This document shows, piece by piece, positions 44,601-57,602 of a stretch of DNA of 64,000 nt (position 1 is its first letter; each line of letters opens with the position of its first letter). The notes beneath the pieces were generated by a model, which was not told the DNA's origin, did not search any database, and saw only the letters and a program-made list of their open reading frames with translations. The stretch comes from Chlorops oryzae. Lineage: Eukaryota > Arthropoda > Insecta > Diptera > Chloropidae. The DNA lies in NCBI GenBank assembly GCA_020466095.1, contig CM035809.1, positions 9,093,307-9,157,306 of the forward strand, written 5' to 3'. A program made the translations under genes and the position numbers.

Positions 44601-46646
44601 ATCTGTCCATCCGTCCGTCTGGGATCCGATCTCCCCCGAAACGGATCAATCAATGGAGTCAAGATTTGGTACGTAGGCACGTTGAGACCCAGAGGTGGAT
44701 CTTAAATGAAAATGGGGCTCATCCGGTCACTGCCTTGCCTAAAAATTGAGATTTTTCGTAACTTCCCGATATAAGCACCTTCCAAAATATTCAAAAAAAA
44801 TAGTGCTTAAGTGGTACATATATATGCAGGGTGCACATATCCGGGCAATATTGTTTTCGGAAATTGTGCGCTATTCTCGACGGAAAGCTGAGTATAAAGG
44901 TATGTATATCAAATTCTAACTTGACTTTAGATTTATCACTTGTTTTTTTTTTTTCTTTTCTAATTTGGGTTTTGTGCCAAATTAACGGTCCGGCGAATGA
45001 ATTTATAATTCATTATGATTTTAGCTTTATTTATGGTTCTTTTGCGTAAATGAAATCCAATAGAACACAATAGACCCCAAACATAATGGCCCATACAATC
45101 GCAATTAACAGCTGTCAATCACACTCACAGCTGTCAATGATCGGACACAGTGTTTTTCTCTCTTCTCGCACTTCTCAGTGGAGAGTCTGGGGCATGTCTG
45201 TGTGTTAATGCCTCATTTTGGGGTCTATAGTTCATTGCATTGTGGTTGGAATTCTCTTAAGCTTTTTCACTTCACTTCCAATTACCGATTTCCGTTTTCA
45301 GACGTTCAATTCAGGTAATCGAGCATTCATCTAGCCATCTGAATGCAATTTGCATGCAGCAATTTCTGCACATGCTGTTGATGCTGCCGCTGCTGCTGCT
45401 GCTGCTGCTGCACTGTTGCAACGAGTGGCGAGAGTGCAAAAGTGCTTTATCTCTTCCTCTTGCGATTTGTGGCGTAATCGAGCGACCGCATGACACCGAT
45501 CGCACAGATGCCATGCGCCGTCGCAGGAAGATCGATTGAAGCCGAGTCGACGACTTCCACTTCGACTTCGATCTCGGCTTCATTGCGTAATTAAACGGAT
45601 TTTAAAGAGCGACAATTTCCCAATCTAATTTAGAGTAGGCACACACCGTCACTTCTTATCTCTTTATCGTGTATCGCTTTCGTTAAGCATTTAACGAGAC
45701 TTTGACAGCTCTCAAGTAATTCCCTTTTAGAAAAAAAAAAGAGTGGATGTGTGGATGACTTCAAGTTTTTCGCTCTTTTTAACTGATGGTCACTGCTTTT
45801 GGATGGAACGTGTTTTCAGTCGATTTATGTAGTGGCGAGGCTGGCGGGATCAGTCATTGCAAGCGAGTTATTTTCAAATAAATATAAAACGATGACAACA
45901 TCTGCGGATCAAAAAGATCAAGTGCATCGAAAAAAAAGATATCATCGCATTCAAAAAGAGATTTACTGGTTTCACTGTCAAAAATTTTCACTTTTGTTTT
46001 TGTCCATAGAAAGTGAAATGACAAAAAAAAAATTTTTTTATATACATAAATAAATAAATAAAAAAAATTTCATCCAAATTATGACATTACTGAGTGTAAA
46101 AACGCCAAAATGACTGATTTTTTGTTCATTGTTATCGTATGTGCGAGTTTATTTAATAACAACCCAGAAAACATTCTGAGTCCTTAAGAAGTCAAATATG
46201 ACTCCTAATTTGGAGTCGGAGCTGCCGTAATGAGCTCTTTTAAGGTCTCTAAAAGGATGTGTTCTTCTTCTTACGGAGATTGTCCTTTATGAGTCCGATG
46301 CCATACATCGAATGAGTCCATGAGAGTCATATATGACTCCATCTTCATTCATAATATGTATCAGACTTGAATATCTTTCCTAATAAGCTGCAGCTAGAAA
46401 AATATTCCCAAAAGGCAAATATTTTCTGCAGGAACAAATCATCAGTGACTACACCGGGACATACAAGTGATATTGTCACACACACACGTAACCCTGTAGT
46501 CAGTCGAGCCACCACAAAGCTGACGATTCACCAATCACTGTTGGCGGGGATTAGTCCCTTAACTATCCACAATGCTATCGAATTTAAAAGGGCGATGTCA
46601 TTGTCGGGGACGAGTCGGCCTTTTATACGTTATCTTTAGCCTGCTA
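44601..46646. other. Non-genic stretch
   Basis: Includes a (CTG)n/(CAG)n tract at 45382-45412 and an inverted repeat at 45071. The short frames around 45311-45583 are explained by that triplet tract. Confidence 0.45.
45071..45227. mobile_element. Putative MITE with TAGACCCCAAA ends
   Basis: TAGACCCCAAACATAATG on the left faces CATTTTGGGGTCTA on the right. If the TA is target-derived, the ends are GACCCC...GGGGTC with TA duplication. ACAGCTGTCAAT occurs twice inside (about 45107 and 45127). Confidence 0.65.
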
Positions 46647-46818
46647 CAGTCGAAAATCTCTATCACGAACTCCTCCATAACAAACTTTCTCTGTGTAGCG
46701 AATCTTCTCAAGAGTTTTCGGTACATTTTTAATGCCTTTTTTTCTCCTTATAATAAATTCTTCCAATATCGAATTTTTTTTCCGGGCCCTTGAAATTTAT
46801 TATAGGGAGTTTCGACTG
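46647..46818. mobile_element. pogo/Tigger-type MITE, second family, 172 bp
   Basis: CAGTCGAAAATCTCTATCAC after TA (46645-46646); right end GGGAGTTTCGACTG before TA (46819-46820). CAGTCGAAACTCCC-type TIRs with TA duplications are typical of pogo/Tigger relatives. Confidence 0.8.
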
Positions 46819-47199
46819 TATTTCCCACGAATAAAAACATTTGGTGTCTCGAGTGGCGAAGGGCAGCTATTTAATAAGATAAGGTGGACGGACCAATTCA
46901 CCGGTTGAATAGCAATAGTGTTTAGGGCATAGAAGAGGTGCGGATAAATTCAATACACTGAGCGAAATTTACCATGATTTTTTTTTTAAAAGGGCGGATT
47001 GTTATTCACAGTCCTTTTGGATTTTCGGGCATAACAAAGATTTCAAAAGAAAAATGGTTGCGTCAACAGCATGATTGGTTGATTTGAAAGGAAATATGTT
47101 TAATTACACTTCTCTATGTTCGGTATAATTCTCATTTGTTTTATAAAATAGGACATATAACATATTCATTCATCTTGGAAATTTTTAAGCATTGCGAAA

Positions 47200-47775
47200 G
47201 CAGTCACGAAAAAATATCGATATTTGATACTTCGATATTTCAAAACTATATCGAATATCGACAAATTATTATTTGAAAAAAATATCGATATATCGGCAGT
47301 ACATACACTGTAGGAAACGCGTATAGTTAAACTCTACTGTTTTATTAGTTCCAACTCCACCAGTACTTAAAAAACATACTTATTTTGATAAGGGACGCAT
47401 AGGGATGTGATATGGAAGCATATTTCTTTCTTCCCCGTGCGTCTCTTGACAAAAACAATTTTTTTTCAATCCGAAAGTCATACTGTGTAAATCTCGTCTT
47501 ATATGCTTTCCAGACGTGCAACGAAATCTCGAGATTTCAGAAAATTTTAGAACAAATTTGGCATTTGAAATCCAGGCGATTTCAATTTTGTTCTGAAATC
47601 CCGAGATTTCGTTGTACGTCTGGAAAGCATATTAGTGATAAAAAGCACTGATTTGGCAACACTGGTTTTCTTATTGACAAAAAAATATCGTATTAAGATA
47701 CTGCCAAATCAATATCAAAAAATAAAGTATCGAGCACAAATATCGTTGCGATATTTCGATATATCGATATTTTTT
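47200..47775. repeat. TATCGATA-rich patches
   Basis: ATATCGATATTTGATACTTC (47214), AAATATCGATATATCGG (47280) and GATATATCGATATTT (47757) cluster here on either side of the MITE at 47502; a related patch lies at 43570-43690. TATCGATA is the binding site of the fly factor DREF, but the pattern here looks like a dispersed AT repeat rather than a promoter. Confidence 0.55.
47502..47631. mobile_element. Harbinger-like MITE, 130 bp, TTA duplication
   Basis: TTA at 47499-47501 and 47632-47634 flanks arms of about 40 bp: TATGCTTTCCAGACGTGCAA with CGAAATCTCGAGATTTCAG, mirrored with three mismatches. A 3-bp TWA duplication is typical of PIF/Harbinger. Arms nearly fill the element, so a transcript would form a strong hairpin. 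Confidence 0.82.
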
Positions 47776-48918
47776 TGATAAAGTGATAAAAAGGCTTCCT
47801 AAATTCGATTTGAAAAAAGTGTAGCCTGATTATTATCCTTTATTTTTGTGACTATTAAAATGGCTAGTCACCACTGCCATAGGTGACTACCTACTGACTA
47901 CAGAAAAATGGTCGCTGAATCCCAAAATGAGGTCCATATATAAAGCTCCATCGACCCCAGATTTAGACATAATCTCAAAAAATCATTCCCCAGCGAGTTT
48001 CTTGGCATCGTTTTTGTGGTCATGGGTAAAAAAATACTCGATGGGAGGTTTAACGACTTCATATTCGGATTCAGTGACCTCGGAAAGATGTAGAAATCAG
48101 GTCAGAAACTTTTTTGTCGGACCGTGTTATGAATATCTAGCGCTGATTTCTATAGGTAATTGCTGTTAACTTGCATTGCTCCTAACATGACCGCTGGTTC
48201 AGCACAGTGGAATTATAGCAGCTAATAACATCTCTGCTATCTCGCTGCTAATTTCAATTTTTATTGTTTTCAAACTACTGCATGCAATTACTGGAATCAT
48301 ACGATTTCAAATCGAATTGATATAAATAAATGCTTATAAAATTTTTCCCCTTGTAACAAAGAACAACCTAATCTCGCGCCACTGATGTCGTCACAGAGCC
48401 TTCAGCTTTTATTAAGATTTATTCGATTTATTGTCTATTGATGGAACTTGCGTCATTTTAAAATTACATTGTTGACGTTCAATTGAATTAAATTCCAATA
48501 GGAGCACGTATTCAGAATGCCAGCTCAAATTTTGAAATGTCGAATGCGGGAAGACGAAGAATTCGTTATGTTCAAGGCTTTTTTTTTTCAAACTTAAGAA
48601 AGAGAGAAAGAGAGGCCCCTAACACAGTTCTGTTAAATAAAACTCAGTAGATATGTATGTTCAAATTGGATTAAAACTTCCTATTCTAGCTACTTCATCA
48701 TTCCACATCATCTCGAAGCCCGTTAAAGTTTAAATCAAATTCATGGATTTAAATGAAAATTACCGCTACTGAATAAGCAGAAAATTATTCAAATTATTTT
48801 CCGAATTAATTTCCCAGCTTCATCGTCATGAACATACCTAGCCGGAAATTTTCTCATAAAGTACAAATTCATTAATTTTTTCATCAAGGATATCAAGGGG
48901 AAAATTATAGTACTCCTC
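47776..48918. other. Non-genic stretch
   Basis: No exon, RNA gene or repeat structure is supported. Confidence 0.5.
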
Positions 48919-49150
48919 CATGATACAAGAAAACCAGATAGCGCCACTTCAGTACCGCTATTTTGAGGCTCTCTTTGAGAGCCGAAAATTGAGTTTGTGA
49001 CGTCACTGAGCTAGAAATTGTTGTTGTTTCTCATGCTATTCAAAAAAGTAAAAAGCCGGTTTAACATGGGAAACAACCACCACGAATCGCGATTTTGAGT
49101 TTGTGACGTTTCCTCTCTCAAGTGGCGCTATCTTGTTTTCTTGTATCATG
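48919..49150. mobile_element. 232-bp element with P-element-like termini
   Basis: 31-bp TIRs (48919-48949 and 49120-49150, one mismatch) begin CATGATACAAGAAAAC. They are bounded by a perfect 8-bp duplication, TACTCCTC (48911-48918 and 49151-49158). The similarity stops at exactly 31 bp. An 8-bp TSD, a 31-bp TIR and the start CATGAT match the layout of the P element of Drosophila. Inside, TGAGTTTGTGACGT occurs twice, near each end. There is no transposase frame. Confidence 0.9.
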
Positions 49151-49158
49151 TACTCCTC

Positions 49159-50219
49159 AATTCCAATGGCATTGTCATCGAATGAAGGTGTTTATTCGTC
49201 GTAATACTAATGACAATGTCATCGAAAGAAGATGGTATCACTCCCGAACGATGACATTGTCTGAAAAACATATACGACTTAGTAGATCTACTCCACTTTC
49301 GATGACCAACTCGTGACATATGCACTTATGACGGCCAATGCCGCTTGTGTGTAAATTTCATTAGAAAGTTGGTATATAATCAGGAGCAATCGCGGCTCTA
49401 TGTCATGCAGAATTCATTGATTGTTTCACCGGGACATTTCCTGCTGGGTAGCCATGCACACACACACACACACAGGATACACATTCGAGTATGCATGAAT
49501 ACGAGTTAAAAAATGTTAGCGGAACCGCAGCTGATTTGACTGACATTTTTTCAGTGCATCCAAGTGTAATCGAAATGAAGGGGCTCACCTTTATTGTTGT
49601 TCTTAACGTTGCTTTTGTTGCTGTTCATTTTGTTGTTGTCAATAATTAGCAGTCGAACCTGTGCGATCTGGACAAGCTGTTGCCCATTCGTCACGCTCTG
49701 CAGGCATAATCAGTAGGCAGAAAGCGGAATGTAGGTGATTTCTGATTTTTCAGGGACATCCAAGTGTACCTGAAATGCTCACCAATGTTCGTTAATTGGC
49801 TAGCTGCATGGAATCGAATTATAATTTTATAATTCTAAGCAATCAAGTCGATCTGACCTGATTCGCTGCTCTAAAGGTAATCAATAAGGAGATAACAATT
49901 AATGTTTCTTAAGTCTATGTCCTGAATGTTCGTTGTAATGAGATAGCAGATGAACTCAATCTATGGTTAAATGGTATAGCCTCATTAGGGAAACGCAGGC
50001 AATTTGCTTAATTAAAATGTGATAATTTTATGCGATGCGTTTTAATTAAGATCCGTAATCGACCATTTTGTAAGAGAACACAAGCTGATGGTTGAATTAA
50101 GATTAGCGTATTAGGAACAGCAGAGCAATTTGGAGCTTAATGTAAGTGCAAAATGCTAAGATGGTTCTAGATTGAGATGGTAGAGATACAAAGAAGCAAG
50201 TTGTTAGAGAAAGATACTA
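49159..50219. other. Non-genic stretch
   Basis: A short (CA)n at 49456-49473. No gene supported. Confidence 0.5.
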
Positions 50220-51060
50220 GGAGGAAAGAGACAATTAGAAACTAAGTGAAAGAGAGAGAAAGAAATAGCGAAAGGTTAGATTGAGAAGGTAGAAACAAAG
50301 TAAAGAAATTGAAAACAGAGAAAGAAGAGGAAGAGACAAAAGAAAAGGAGAGAGAGAAGAGAAGAGAGAGAAGAAAAAGAAAGAGAGAGAAGAAAGAGAG
50401 AAAGAGAAAGAGAGAGAAAGAAAAGAGAAAGGGGAAAGAAAGAGAGAGAGAAGAACTAGAGAGAGAAAAAGAGAAAGGAGGGAAGAAAGAGAGAAATGGA
50501 AGAGAGAGAAAGATGGAAAGGAAGAGAGATGGAGAGAGAGAATAGAGAGAGAAACAGAAAGGAGAGAGAAGAAAAGAGAGAGACAGAGAGAGAAGAGAGG
50601 AGAAAAGAGAGATGGAGAGGAGTAAGAGAGAAAGAGGAAGAGAGAAAGAGGAGTAGAGAGAGAGGAGAGAGAGGAAAGAGAGGAGAGAGAGAAGAGAGGA
50701 GAGAGAGAAGAGAGAGAGAAGAGAGAGAGGAAAGAGAGAGGAAGGAGAGAAAGAGAGAGGAGAGATGAAAGAGAGAGAGAGGAGAGAAAAAGATGAAAGA
50801 GAGAGAGGAGAGAGAGAGAGAGGAAATAAGGAAAGAAAGAGCGAGAATGATAGAAAATGCGAAAGCAAGAACAAGATAGGGAAACGGGATGGGTGCGGAA
50901 GTAAGAAAGAAAATACAAAGAAGTAAATGAAGAAAGAAGAGGACAAATAAAATAGGAAGAGGAAATTAAGTCGAAAAAAGAAAAAGACAGGGAGAGAAAG
51001 TAAAATTTCGGAACAAATAAATCGGAGAAGAGGGTCTAGGAAAGAGGGAGGGAAGTATGC
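50220..51060. repeat. Polypurine block (GA-rich on plus)
   Basis: About 840 bp almost entirely A/G on the plus strand, mostly GAGAGA, GAAAGA and GGAGAGA in irregular order. The long Ser/Leu frames on the minus strand and Glu/Arg/Lys frames on the plus strand come from composition. Such tracts can form triplex DNA and, in flies, can bind GAGA-type factors. Confidence 0.9.
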
Positions 51061-52289
51061 CATAAGCTAGATGAACGGGCGCAGTAAGAATGCGAGAGAG
51101 AAGAATACAGATAGATGAAAGTAAGAATCAGGTTGAGGAAAGCGAGAGAGAATGATTAATTCAGATATAGGGAGATTGAAGCCGCAGAAGAGAGGCATTG
51201 AAAGAATGAGAGAGATAGACAGACAATCATGCAGAAAAAAATGCACAATTTGAAGTGCAATTTAAATTGTGGGTCACGCAACAAACAAGTTTACCTTTAA
51301 ATAAACCCAAACAATTCAGAACATGTTGTTGTTACACGAAATAAATACGAAATTGAAGTCAAAATCAAACGCAAGTTAACCTTTACAAGCAATAAAAGAC
51401 GAATTAAGCACGAAAAAGCCAAGCAAAAATAAAAAAAATTAAAAAAACTGGTGAGAAGATAGCAGAGTGCGGGGCGTGAGGTGGCTAACAGAGTTCGTTG
51501 GTTTGATTGATGCGAATGTGGATTGCGAAACCTCTGCAAATGTGATGGAGAAGTTAGGGGGGTATTCGGACGATATGAATGCCATTCAGCGGGCATGACT
51601 GCCACTCAGCCAGAACGTCGTCCAACAGTGGATACAATAGCTATTGAAGAAATCAAAATATTTGCGCGAAGCCAGCGATTTGCGCACACACCCAGCTTTG
51701 AGCACCTCCGAAGCCAATTTTGGCCTCACCAGCAACAGCCACTGGCGAGCCACGGACCGGCGAGCATAGAGCCGCGACGGTGACGATCGAATGAGCAAGT
51801 GAATGTCAAGCCATCATATGGCACCGCACTACACCACTCCGCTATTGAACCGTTCGAATATTGTCAAAATAATGTTTGTAATTAAAAGAACAACGTATGG
51901 GAGGTGGAGGATAGGGGCGACCGTTGGGTCGACTAATTCCACTTGATGGCATTAATAGCTTAGTCGATTTGATGAACGAGCCACGAATAACGCTAAATGG
52001 AAATATCAATCATTACGAGCGATTTTCCATATGCGGACATTCTTGGCTTTTTGCTATGGCTCGGATTGGTTGGGTTGGGCGACAAACGAGGAAAACCTTT
52101 GCTCCATGCATTCTAAACATTTGAAAGAATTATTCTCGGAGGCAATTGCAGCGCTTAATGAGACTCAGAATTCGACTCTCTTACAATTTGTCACGCTGTC
52201 AATCGTACAGGGGGGAAAAAATTCGACTGACCTCGAATCGGGCTCTAGTCATGACGCTGTCGTATTGACTTCGCTGAGCGATGGTTGGA
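51061..52289. other. Non-genic stretch between two polypurine blocks
   Basis: No exon supported; the plus frames at 51523-52351 lack domain similarity. Confidence 0.45.
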
Positions 52290-52912
52290 AACAGAGACAG
52301 AGAGAGAAGGAGAGAGAGACAGACCCGATGAAAGAGTGGAAAGGAGAGTGATGGGGAGGGCGAGGGTAAGATCGGGAGAAGAGTAAGAGAGAAGGAAGAG
52401 AGAAGAGAAGAGAGAGAAGAAAGAGAGAGAAAGAAGAGAAGAGAGAGAGAAGAGAGAGGAGGAAGAGAGAAGAGAGAAGAGAGAGGAGAGAGAGAGAGAG
52501 AGAAGAGAGAGAAAGAGGAGAGAGAGGAGAAGAGAGAGAAGAAGAGGAAGAAGAGAGAGGAAGAGAGAGAGAGAAGAGGAAAGAGGAGGAAGAGAGGAGG
52601 AAGAGAGGAGAAGAAGAGAGGAGAAGAGAGAGAGAGAGAGAAGAGAGAGGAAGAGAGGAGAGAGAGAAGAAGAGAGAGAAGAGAAAAGAGAAAAGACAGA
52701 GAAAAGAGAAAAGACAGAGAAAAGACAGAGAAAAGAGAGAGAGACAGAGAGAAAGAAGAAGACAGAAAGAGAGGGTGTGAGGAAGAAGAAGACAGAAAGA
52801 GAGGGTGTGAGGAAGAAGAAGACAGAAAGAGAGGGTGAGAGGAAGAAAAAGAGAGATAAAAGAGGTAGAGATATGAGAGAGGTAACGGGATGAGAGAGGA
52901 AGAGATATGAGA
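52290..52912. repeat. Second polypurine block
   Basis: About 620 bp of GA-rich plus strand. Near 52745-52860 it includes three regular ~36-bp units (GAAGAAGACAGAAAGAGAGG followed by GTGTGAG or GTGAGAG). Otherwise irregular. Confidence 0.9.
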
Positions 52913-54317
52913 GAGTAATTATCATTCTGGTTGAGAACCAGATAGAACAAGAACCAAGTCATTATGGACGCTTGCATAAGCTTCAATTCTCCAGTTTTTA
53001 ATTAATGAAAAAAATTCTTTTATTGAAATTGCTGCACTGAATTTTTTGTTGATTTTGATTTCATTTTCAAAGAAAATATTTGTTCGGCATTTCTCGCCTG
53101 CGATCCGTTAATGAATTTAATGAAATAATTTCTCATGTAAACAATTCGCGATTGCAGCATTTGGCTATTCCGGCCAGAAGTTCAGAGCCGCTCACTGACA
53201 CGAGAAAGCAAGTCGATACGCCGACACAATCGAAGGTCGTGCAGAAGCCGAAGTAGAGTGCCAGCAGCAGGAGGATTATGAGAACGAGGATGTTTTTGGT
53301 GGGTGGGGGGAAGTAATAAAATCCGTGCAAACAAGCAAATCCAATTTGGAATGCCATGTGTAAACATTCCGGATCCAAACGAGCGAACAAACAGTAGAAA
53401 AGCCTTCCATCCAACCCGGCGCGCAGAAGGCAAAAACAAAGCAACGAGTTAGTTCGTCAGTTCGTCACTCCGTCCGACCGTATGCAAACAAATGGAAAAA
53501 GTCAATGCAATAGCGAAAAATCATTCGCGGGGGCGATAGAAACGACCACGATGGCCGTGAATGCAATGAGCACGTCTGTTTTAAGACGTATTTATGTCGT
53601 GATTCTGCGAATTTCCATAGCTCCACAATTCCACAATTCCATATTTCAACGATTTTAACGATTTCAATGATTTTTTTCGCAACTCAATCACAATTGCATT
53701 TGGCTCCTGATTTGGCGCGTTCGATCGATCGATCGAGCAACCGATCAGTTGCAGTCGCTGCAGCAACACTGATCGGCATTACACCCACGACGCACGTCAC
53801 GTCAGATTGGAATCGTCGTCGTCGACGTTGTTGTTTGTGCGTACGAAAAGTTCAAAGAAAACGAGAATCTGTGAAAAAATTGAAAATGAAAGCAGAAAAA
53901 CAGAAAAAAAACAGAGGCCGCAATAAGGAAATCGTCAGCTTTTCGCAGAGAGTATTTTAGAGAGCATTGAACGAAACTTTTCAGTCACCAGAAACCGGTT
54001 ATAGTCGATCTAGATTCTATTTTTATATGGCGCCGTCAACTTTGATTTCAATTTCAACTTTCTGTCTTTCGATTTTTGCTGAAAAGTGATGGAAAAAACG
54101 ACATTTTTTGACCCATTCTCCACCGACTTATGTCTCAAACTCTCTTTTTATCCGAGTCACCAACTAAGGAGTTAAAAGATGATCCCCTAAGCACGACTTT
54201 GGACGGGCCTAAATACAAGTTTCTCTCAAAGCCGGGCGCTCAACTTTTTTCAACGTCATTTTGGGAATTGTCGCGGTCTCACAGTTCACTCCTAAATTAT
54301 ATTCAATGGGATTCTTT
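52913..54317. other. Non-genic stretch
   Basis: Short GATC-rich run (CGATCGATCGATCGA) at 53720. No gene supported. Confidence 0.45.
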
Positions 54318-54532
54318 CACCCCGATTCTAAATATTCCCGGGGAATTTACTTTCCTCATTACTAAATTTCTCATTTTTTTAATAGATAGGGTAAGGAAAA
54401 TTATGGGTATCGGTCAAATACCCATTCCCCATAAAATTTTCTCCCCCAAATATTTAAAAAAAAAGATGTTTACTCTCGAGAAAAGTAAATTCCCCGGGAA
54501 TTCGTTCCCCGGGAATATTCAGAATCGGGCTG
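54318..54532. mobile_element. Best-preserved CAGCCC-family MITE, 215 bp
   Basis: CACCCCGATTCTAAATATTC and CCGGGGAATTT on the left; TTCCCCGGGAATATTCAGAA and TCGGGCTG on the right. It also has an extra CCCCGGGAATTCGTT unit. The CCCGGGAAT palindromes give each end a small hairpin of its own. Confidence 0.85.
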
Positions 54533-55619
54533 TTTATCTCATCCAAATGAATTCAAACTTGAGGCGCCGCTATGGTTGGGTCAAGCCCGGATTTCATTAA
54601 AGTAAGTTTCTTCTAGCTCTTGAATCATTTTCCATTCAACTGTAAGATATAGAAATTATCAAGATTTATGTACGAAGTTTTGGCTTCGACTGATAGTTCT
54701 GTTTGGAAAACCATCCACCCTCAGACTGACCAATAAAAATTGTCCAAGTTTTTCATCGTTATGAAGAATAAATATATCCATATATCTTAGTCATGATGTT
54801 GGAGTTAGGGATAACAAATAAACCCGTGCAATGCCGTGCCCAACGAAGGAGCATAATGAGCGCCCACTTACCTATGTATGGGATTAACTCTCTAGAACTA
54901 CGGGCACCGCTGTTTATTTTTATTTTTATTTTTTCCCCATCCACCACTCAATTAACTATTCTCACGAGCAATTCAAGCATCGTGATGAGTGCGTTGAAGT
55001 GGGAAGACTCAGAATGGTAATCACCAATTCATTCTTCAAAATTGATTTTTTCTGCTTATCAAGCACTGTCCTTGAATGGAACGCTCTCTCAGTCCTTGAA
55101 CACTTCATTTTGAACTTGAAGGAAAACATTCGATTTTGAAGGTCACCCGTCTCCTTTGAGCTGTGTTTTTGGCTTCTACGTGAGGTTGCTTAAGGGGATT
55201 TGAATAAAAAAAAAGGAGGAATACGGATTCAAAAGGAGCAAAAATTATTATTTTTTTAATCATTGGTAATGATCTATAATAGTATGCCTTAAAAAACTAG
55301 CGAGTATCGATGTGGGAAATTGATTTCGAATAGCTGAGAGATTTCATTTAAATAAGATAAAATTTTAGGCAATAAGTTTATTCGAGAGCCTCTCATTTCC
55401 TCTTGTGAATTCAGTAAGGATCGGAAGGCAATCCATAAGAAGGAATATTTCAACCTTACGAGAGGATTACTTTATTAATAAAAATTGTTGACATTGTCAC
55501 ATACGATGGGAAGCCCAAGTCAACTTAGCTATAGCATCTTAGGCCTTAAGCTTTTACAGAGTTCTTAGATTAGATTCTTACGCTTATATACATATTTACA
55601 TTGGGCTGCACTTACTTTC
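54533..55619. other. Non-genic stretch
   Basis: No exon or repeat structure is supported. Confidence 0.5.
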
Positions 55620-55935
55620 TATTCATTTCAAAATAACTCAATTTTGTTTTTCAATTCAATTTTTTTTATAGTTTTTTTTTTTTTAAATTTTTTTATTTTT
55701 TTATATATTTTTATATTTTTTATTTTTTATATTTTTTTTTAAAATTTTTTATTAATTTTTTTTTAATTTTTTTATTTTAATTTTTTAATTTTTTTAAAAT
55801 TTTTTAATTTTTTTTAAATTTTTTTATTTTTTTTAAATTTTTTTTATTTTTTTTTTATTTTTTTTTTAATTTTTTTATTTAAAAAAAATTTTTATTTGTA
55901 ATTTTTTATTTTAATTTTATTTTTTAGTAATAATG
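55620..55935. repeat. T-rich low-complexity block
   Basis: About 300 bp of TTTTTTTAAATTTTTTATTTT-like sequence with almost no G or C. Confidence 0.9.
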
Positions 55936-57549
55936 TTGCTTGAGAATGTTGCAAGAAAACATTTGATCTTTAACTGAGATCCTTAAAGCACTTTTCTTCA
56001 AAAATCTAAGGGGAATAGCTTCCAAAAGTTTTGCAACCCAAACTTGAACTAACGAAATTCACTTAAAAAATGGGGGGAGGGGAAAAAACTCGGAAAACAA
56101 ATTCAATTTTCACGCCTCGCTTGTTCGCTTCATGTGTTTGCCCTTCATCAGTCAAAGTGTTGGCTGAAACACAATTGCAGCATGAGAAGAAAAACCGAAA
56201 GAAAGGAAAATGACAACACAAAACAACGAAGCACAGTGAAGCTCCAAAACATGCCCAAAGTGCATCAATCGAAAACGATTGCAATGGGAGCTGGAGAGCG
56301 CATCCAAAAGCGAGATGAATTACTTAAGTACAATCGAAAAAGAGTTTACCTCAATGTATGTACAGGCGGGTTCATCAACATGTTGCCGCAGTCGTCGAGA
56401 CGTTGACTTTTCGAGCGTGTTCCACAAAACGAAACGAAGATCGAAACCTAAGCTAGAGTCGAGGCTTGAGTTTCTCACATCTCGCATGATGCTGTTGCGA
56501 TCTGTAATCTCGGATACCAAAAACATGTTGCCAAGATACGCTGAGCGAAGAAAACATGCATATTGGGGGGGAATTACTGTTAAAGCCGCTTTGAGCCGCG
56601 CAATCAGGGTGTAACAATTACGCGCTTTGCATTTTGTATCCACGAAAAATTTACGTACGTATGTATGTACAAACGATTATTATTAAAGCTTTTCTGTTGT
56701 TACAATGTAATCGCGTTCGCTCGTGCATTGTTGTGCTGCTTTCGATATCGCTGGCTGCGGCGGTAGCCCCTTCTTTTCACTACAGACAATTATTGCATGA
56801 AAAACAGTTTTTTCTGCGCTTTGCTTAACCAATTCTCATGTTGTTTCGTCTTTTTGTTGTCATTGTTGTTGTTGCTGTTATTATTATTATTATTTGTTGT
56901 TGTTGCACTCATTGTTGTATCTTAATTTTAATACAACGAGCGACCGCACAGTGAGCTGATTTTTTATGTTGCTGCTGCTGCCTTTGCGTGTCTTTCGATT
57001 GCCTCAAGTGCTCGCGGAGTGGCGAGTTCATTGTTTCTCTACCAATTTTTTCATTCAATTTTTTTTTTCTTCACGCGCCTCAAAATTTATGCGTAAAACT
57101 GTTTTTTTTTTTTGCACACGAAAGGCGGTGGCCGAGGAGTCCAAGCGGAGTGAGATGAATACGAAATTATTTCGCCAAACAACAATGCTTATGAGCAGCG
57201 AAAAGAAAAAAATCATTTTTAAATTAAAAATAGAAAGAATGCCACCAACAACAATAACAACAACAATTACAACAAAAGTAAAAACAGCATCAATGAATGG
57301 ACAGACGGGGACCAAAACAATGAGGAATTTTCACAAATTTTGTAAACACGAGAGGAAAATCCACAAAAGAAAAACACAAATTTGAAGTGTTCCAAATGCA
57401 ATTTAAAAAACTGAAATAAAAATAAAATTTCTGAGCGCATTAAAATTTTCACACCTTACGATCGGCATGATCTTGGTAGTGAAGTGCCTGTAGCTATCAG
57501 TACTGAAAAGAGTAATTTCAAGCACGCAACTTTTTTGGCTAATACAACC
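55936..57549. other. Non-genic stretch
   Basis: Overlapping plus frames at 56134-56614 (for example VHQSKTIAMGAGERIQKRDE) have no recognised domain or splice sites. (TTG/TTA)n occurs at 56863-56905. Confidence 0.4.
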
Positions 57550-57555
57550 CTTCCT

Positions 57556-57602
<47 letters not shown>

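Noticed and set aside
43926..44749. Long frames with HPSF, SIRP, KDGW and EGRM repeats
   Set aside because: They arise from the 12-bp minisatellite, which is open in several frames on both strands; there is no splice, start or codon evidence.
45311..45583. Small gene with a Ser-rich or Leu-rich signal-like protein
   Set aside because: The repeat (CTG)n accounts for the Leu or Ser run in either strand; no splice or conserved motif was seen.
47200..47775. DREF-regulated promoter
   Set aside because: TATCGATA motifs lie in dispersed AT repeats with no nearby gene start.
50235..51063. Ser/Leu-rich and Glu/Arg-rich frames
   Set aside because: Composition artefacts of the polypurine block; the same holds for 52245-52986 and 57484-58359.
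56134..56643. Overlapping frames on both strands
   Set aside because: No recognisable domain, splice site or start context; could be chance in a locally balanced composition.
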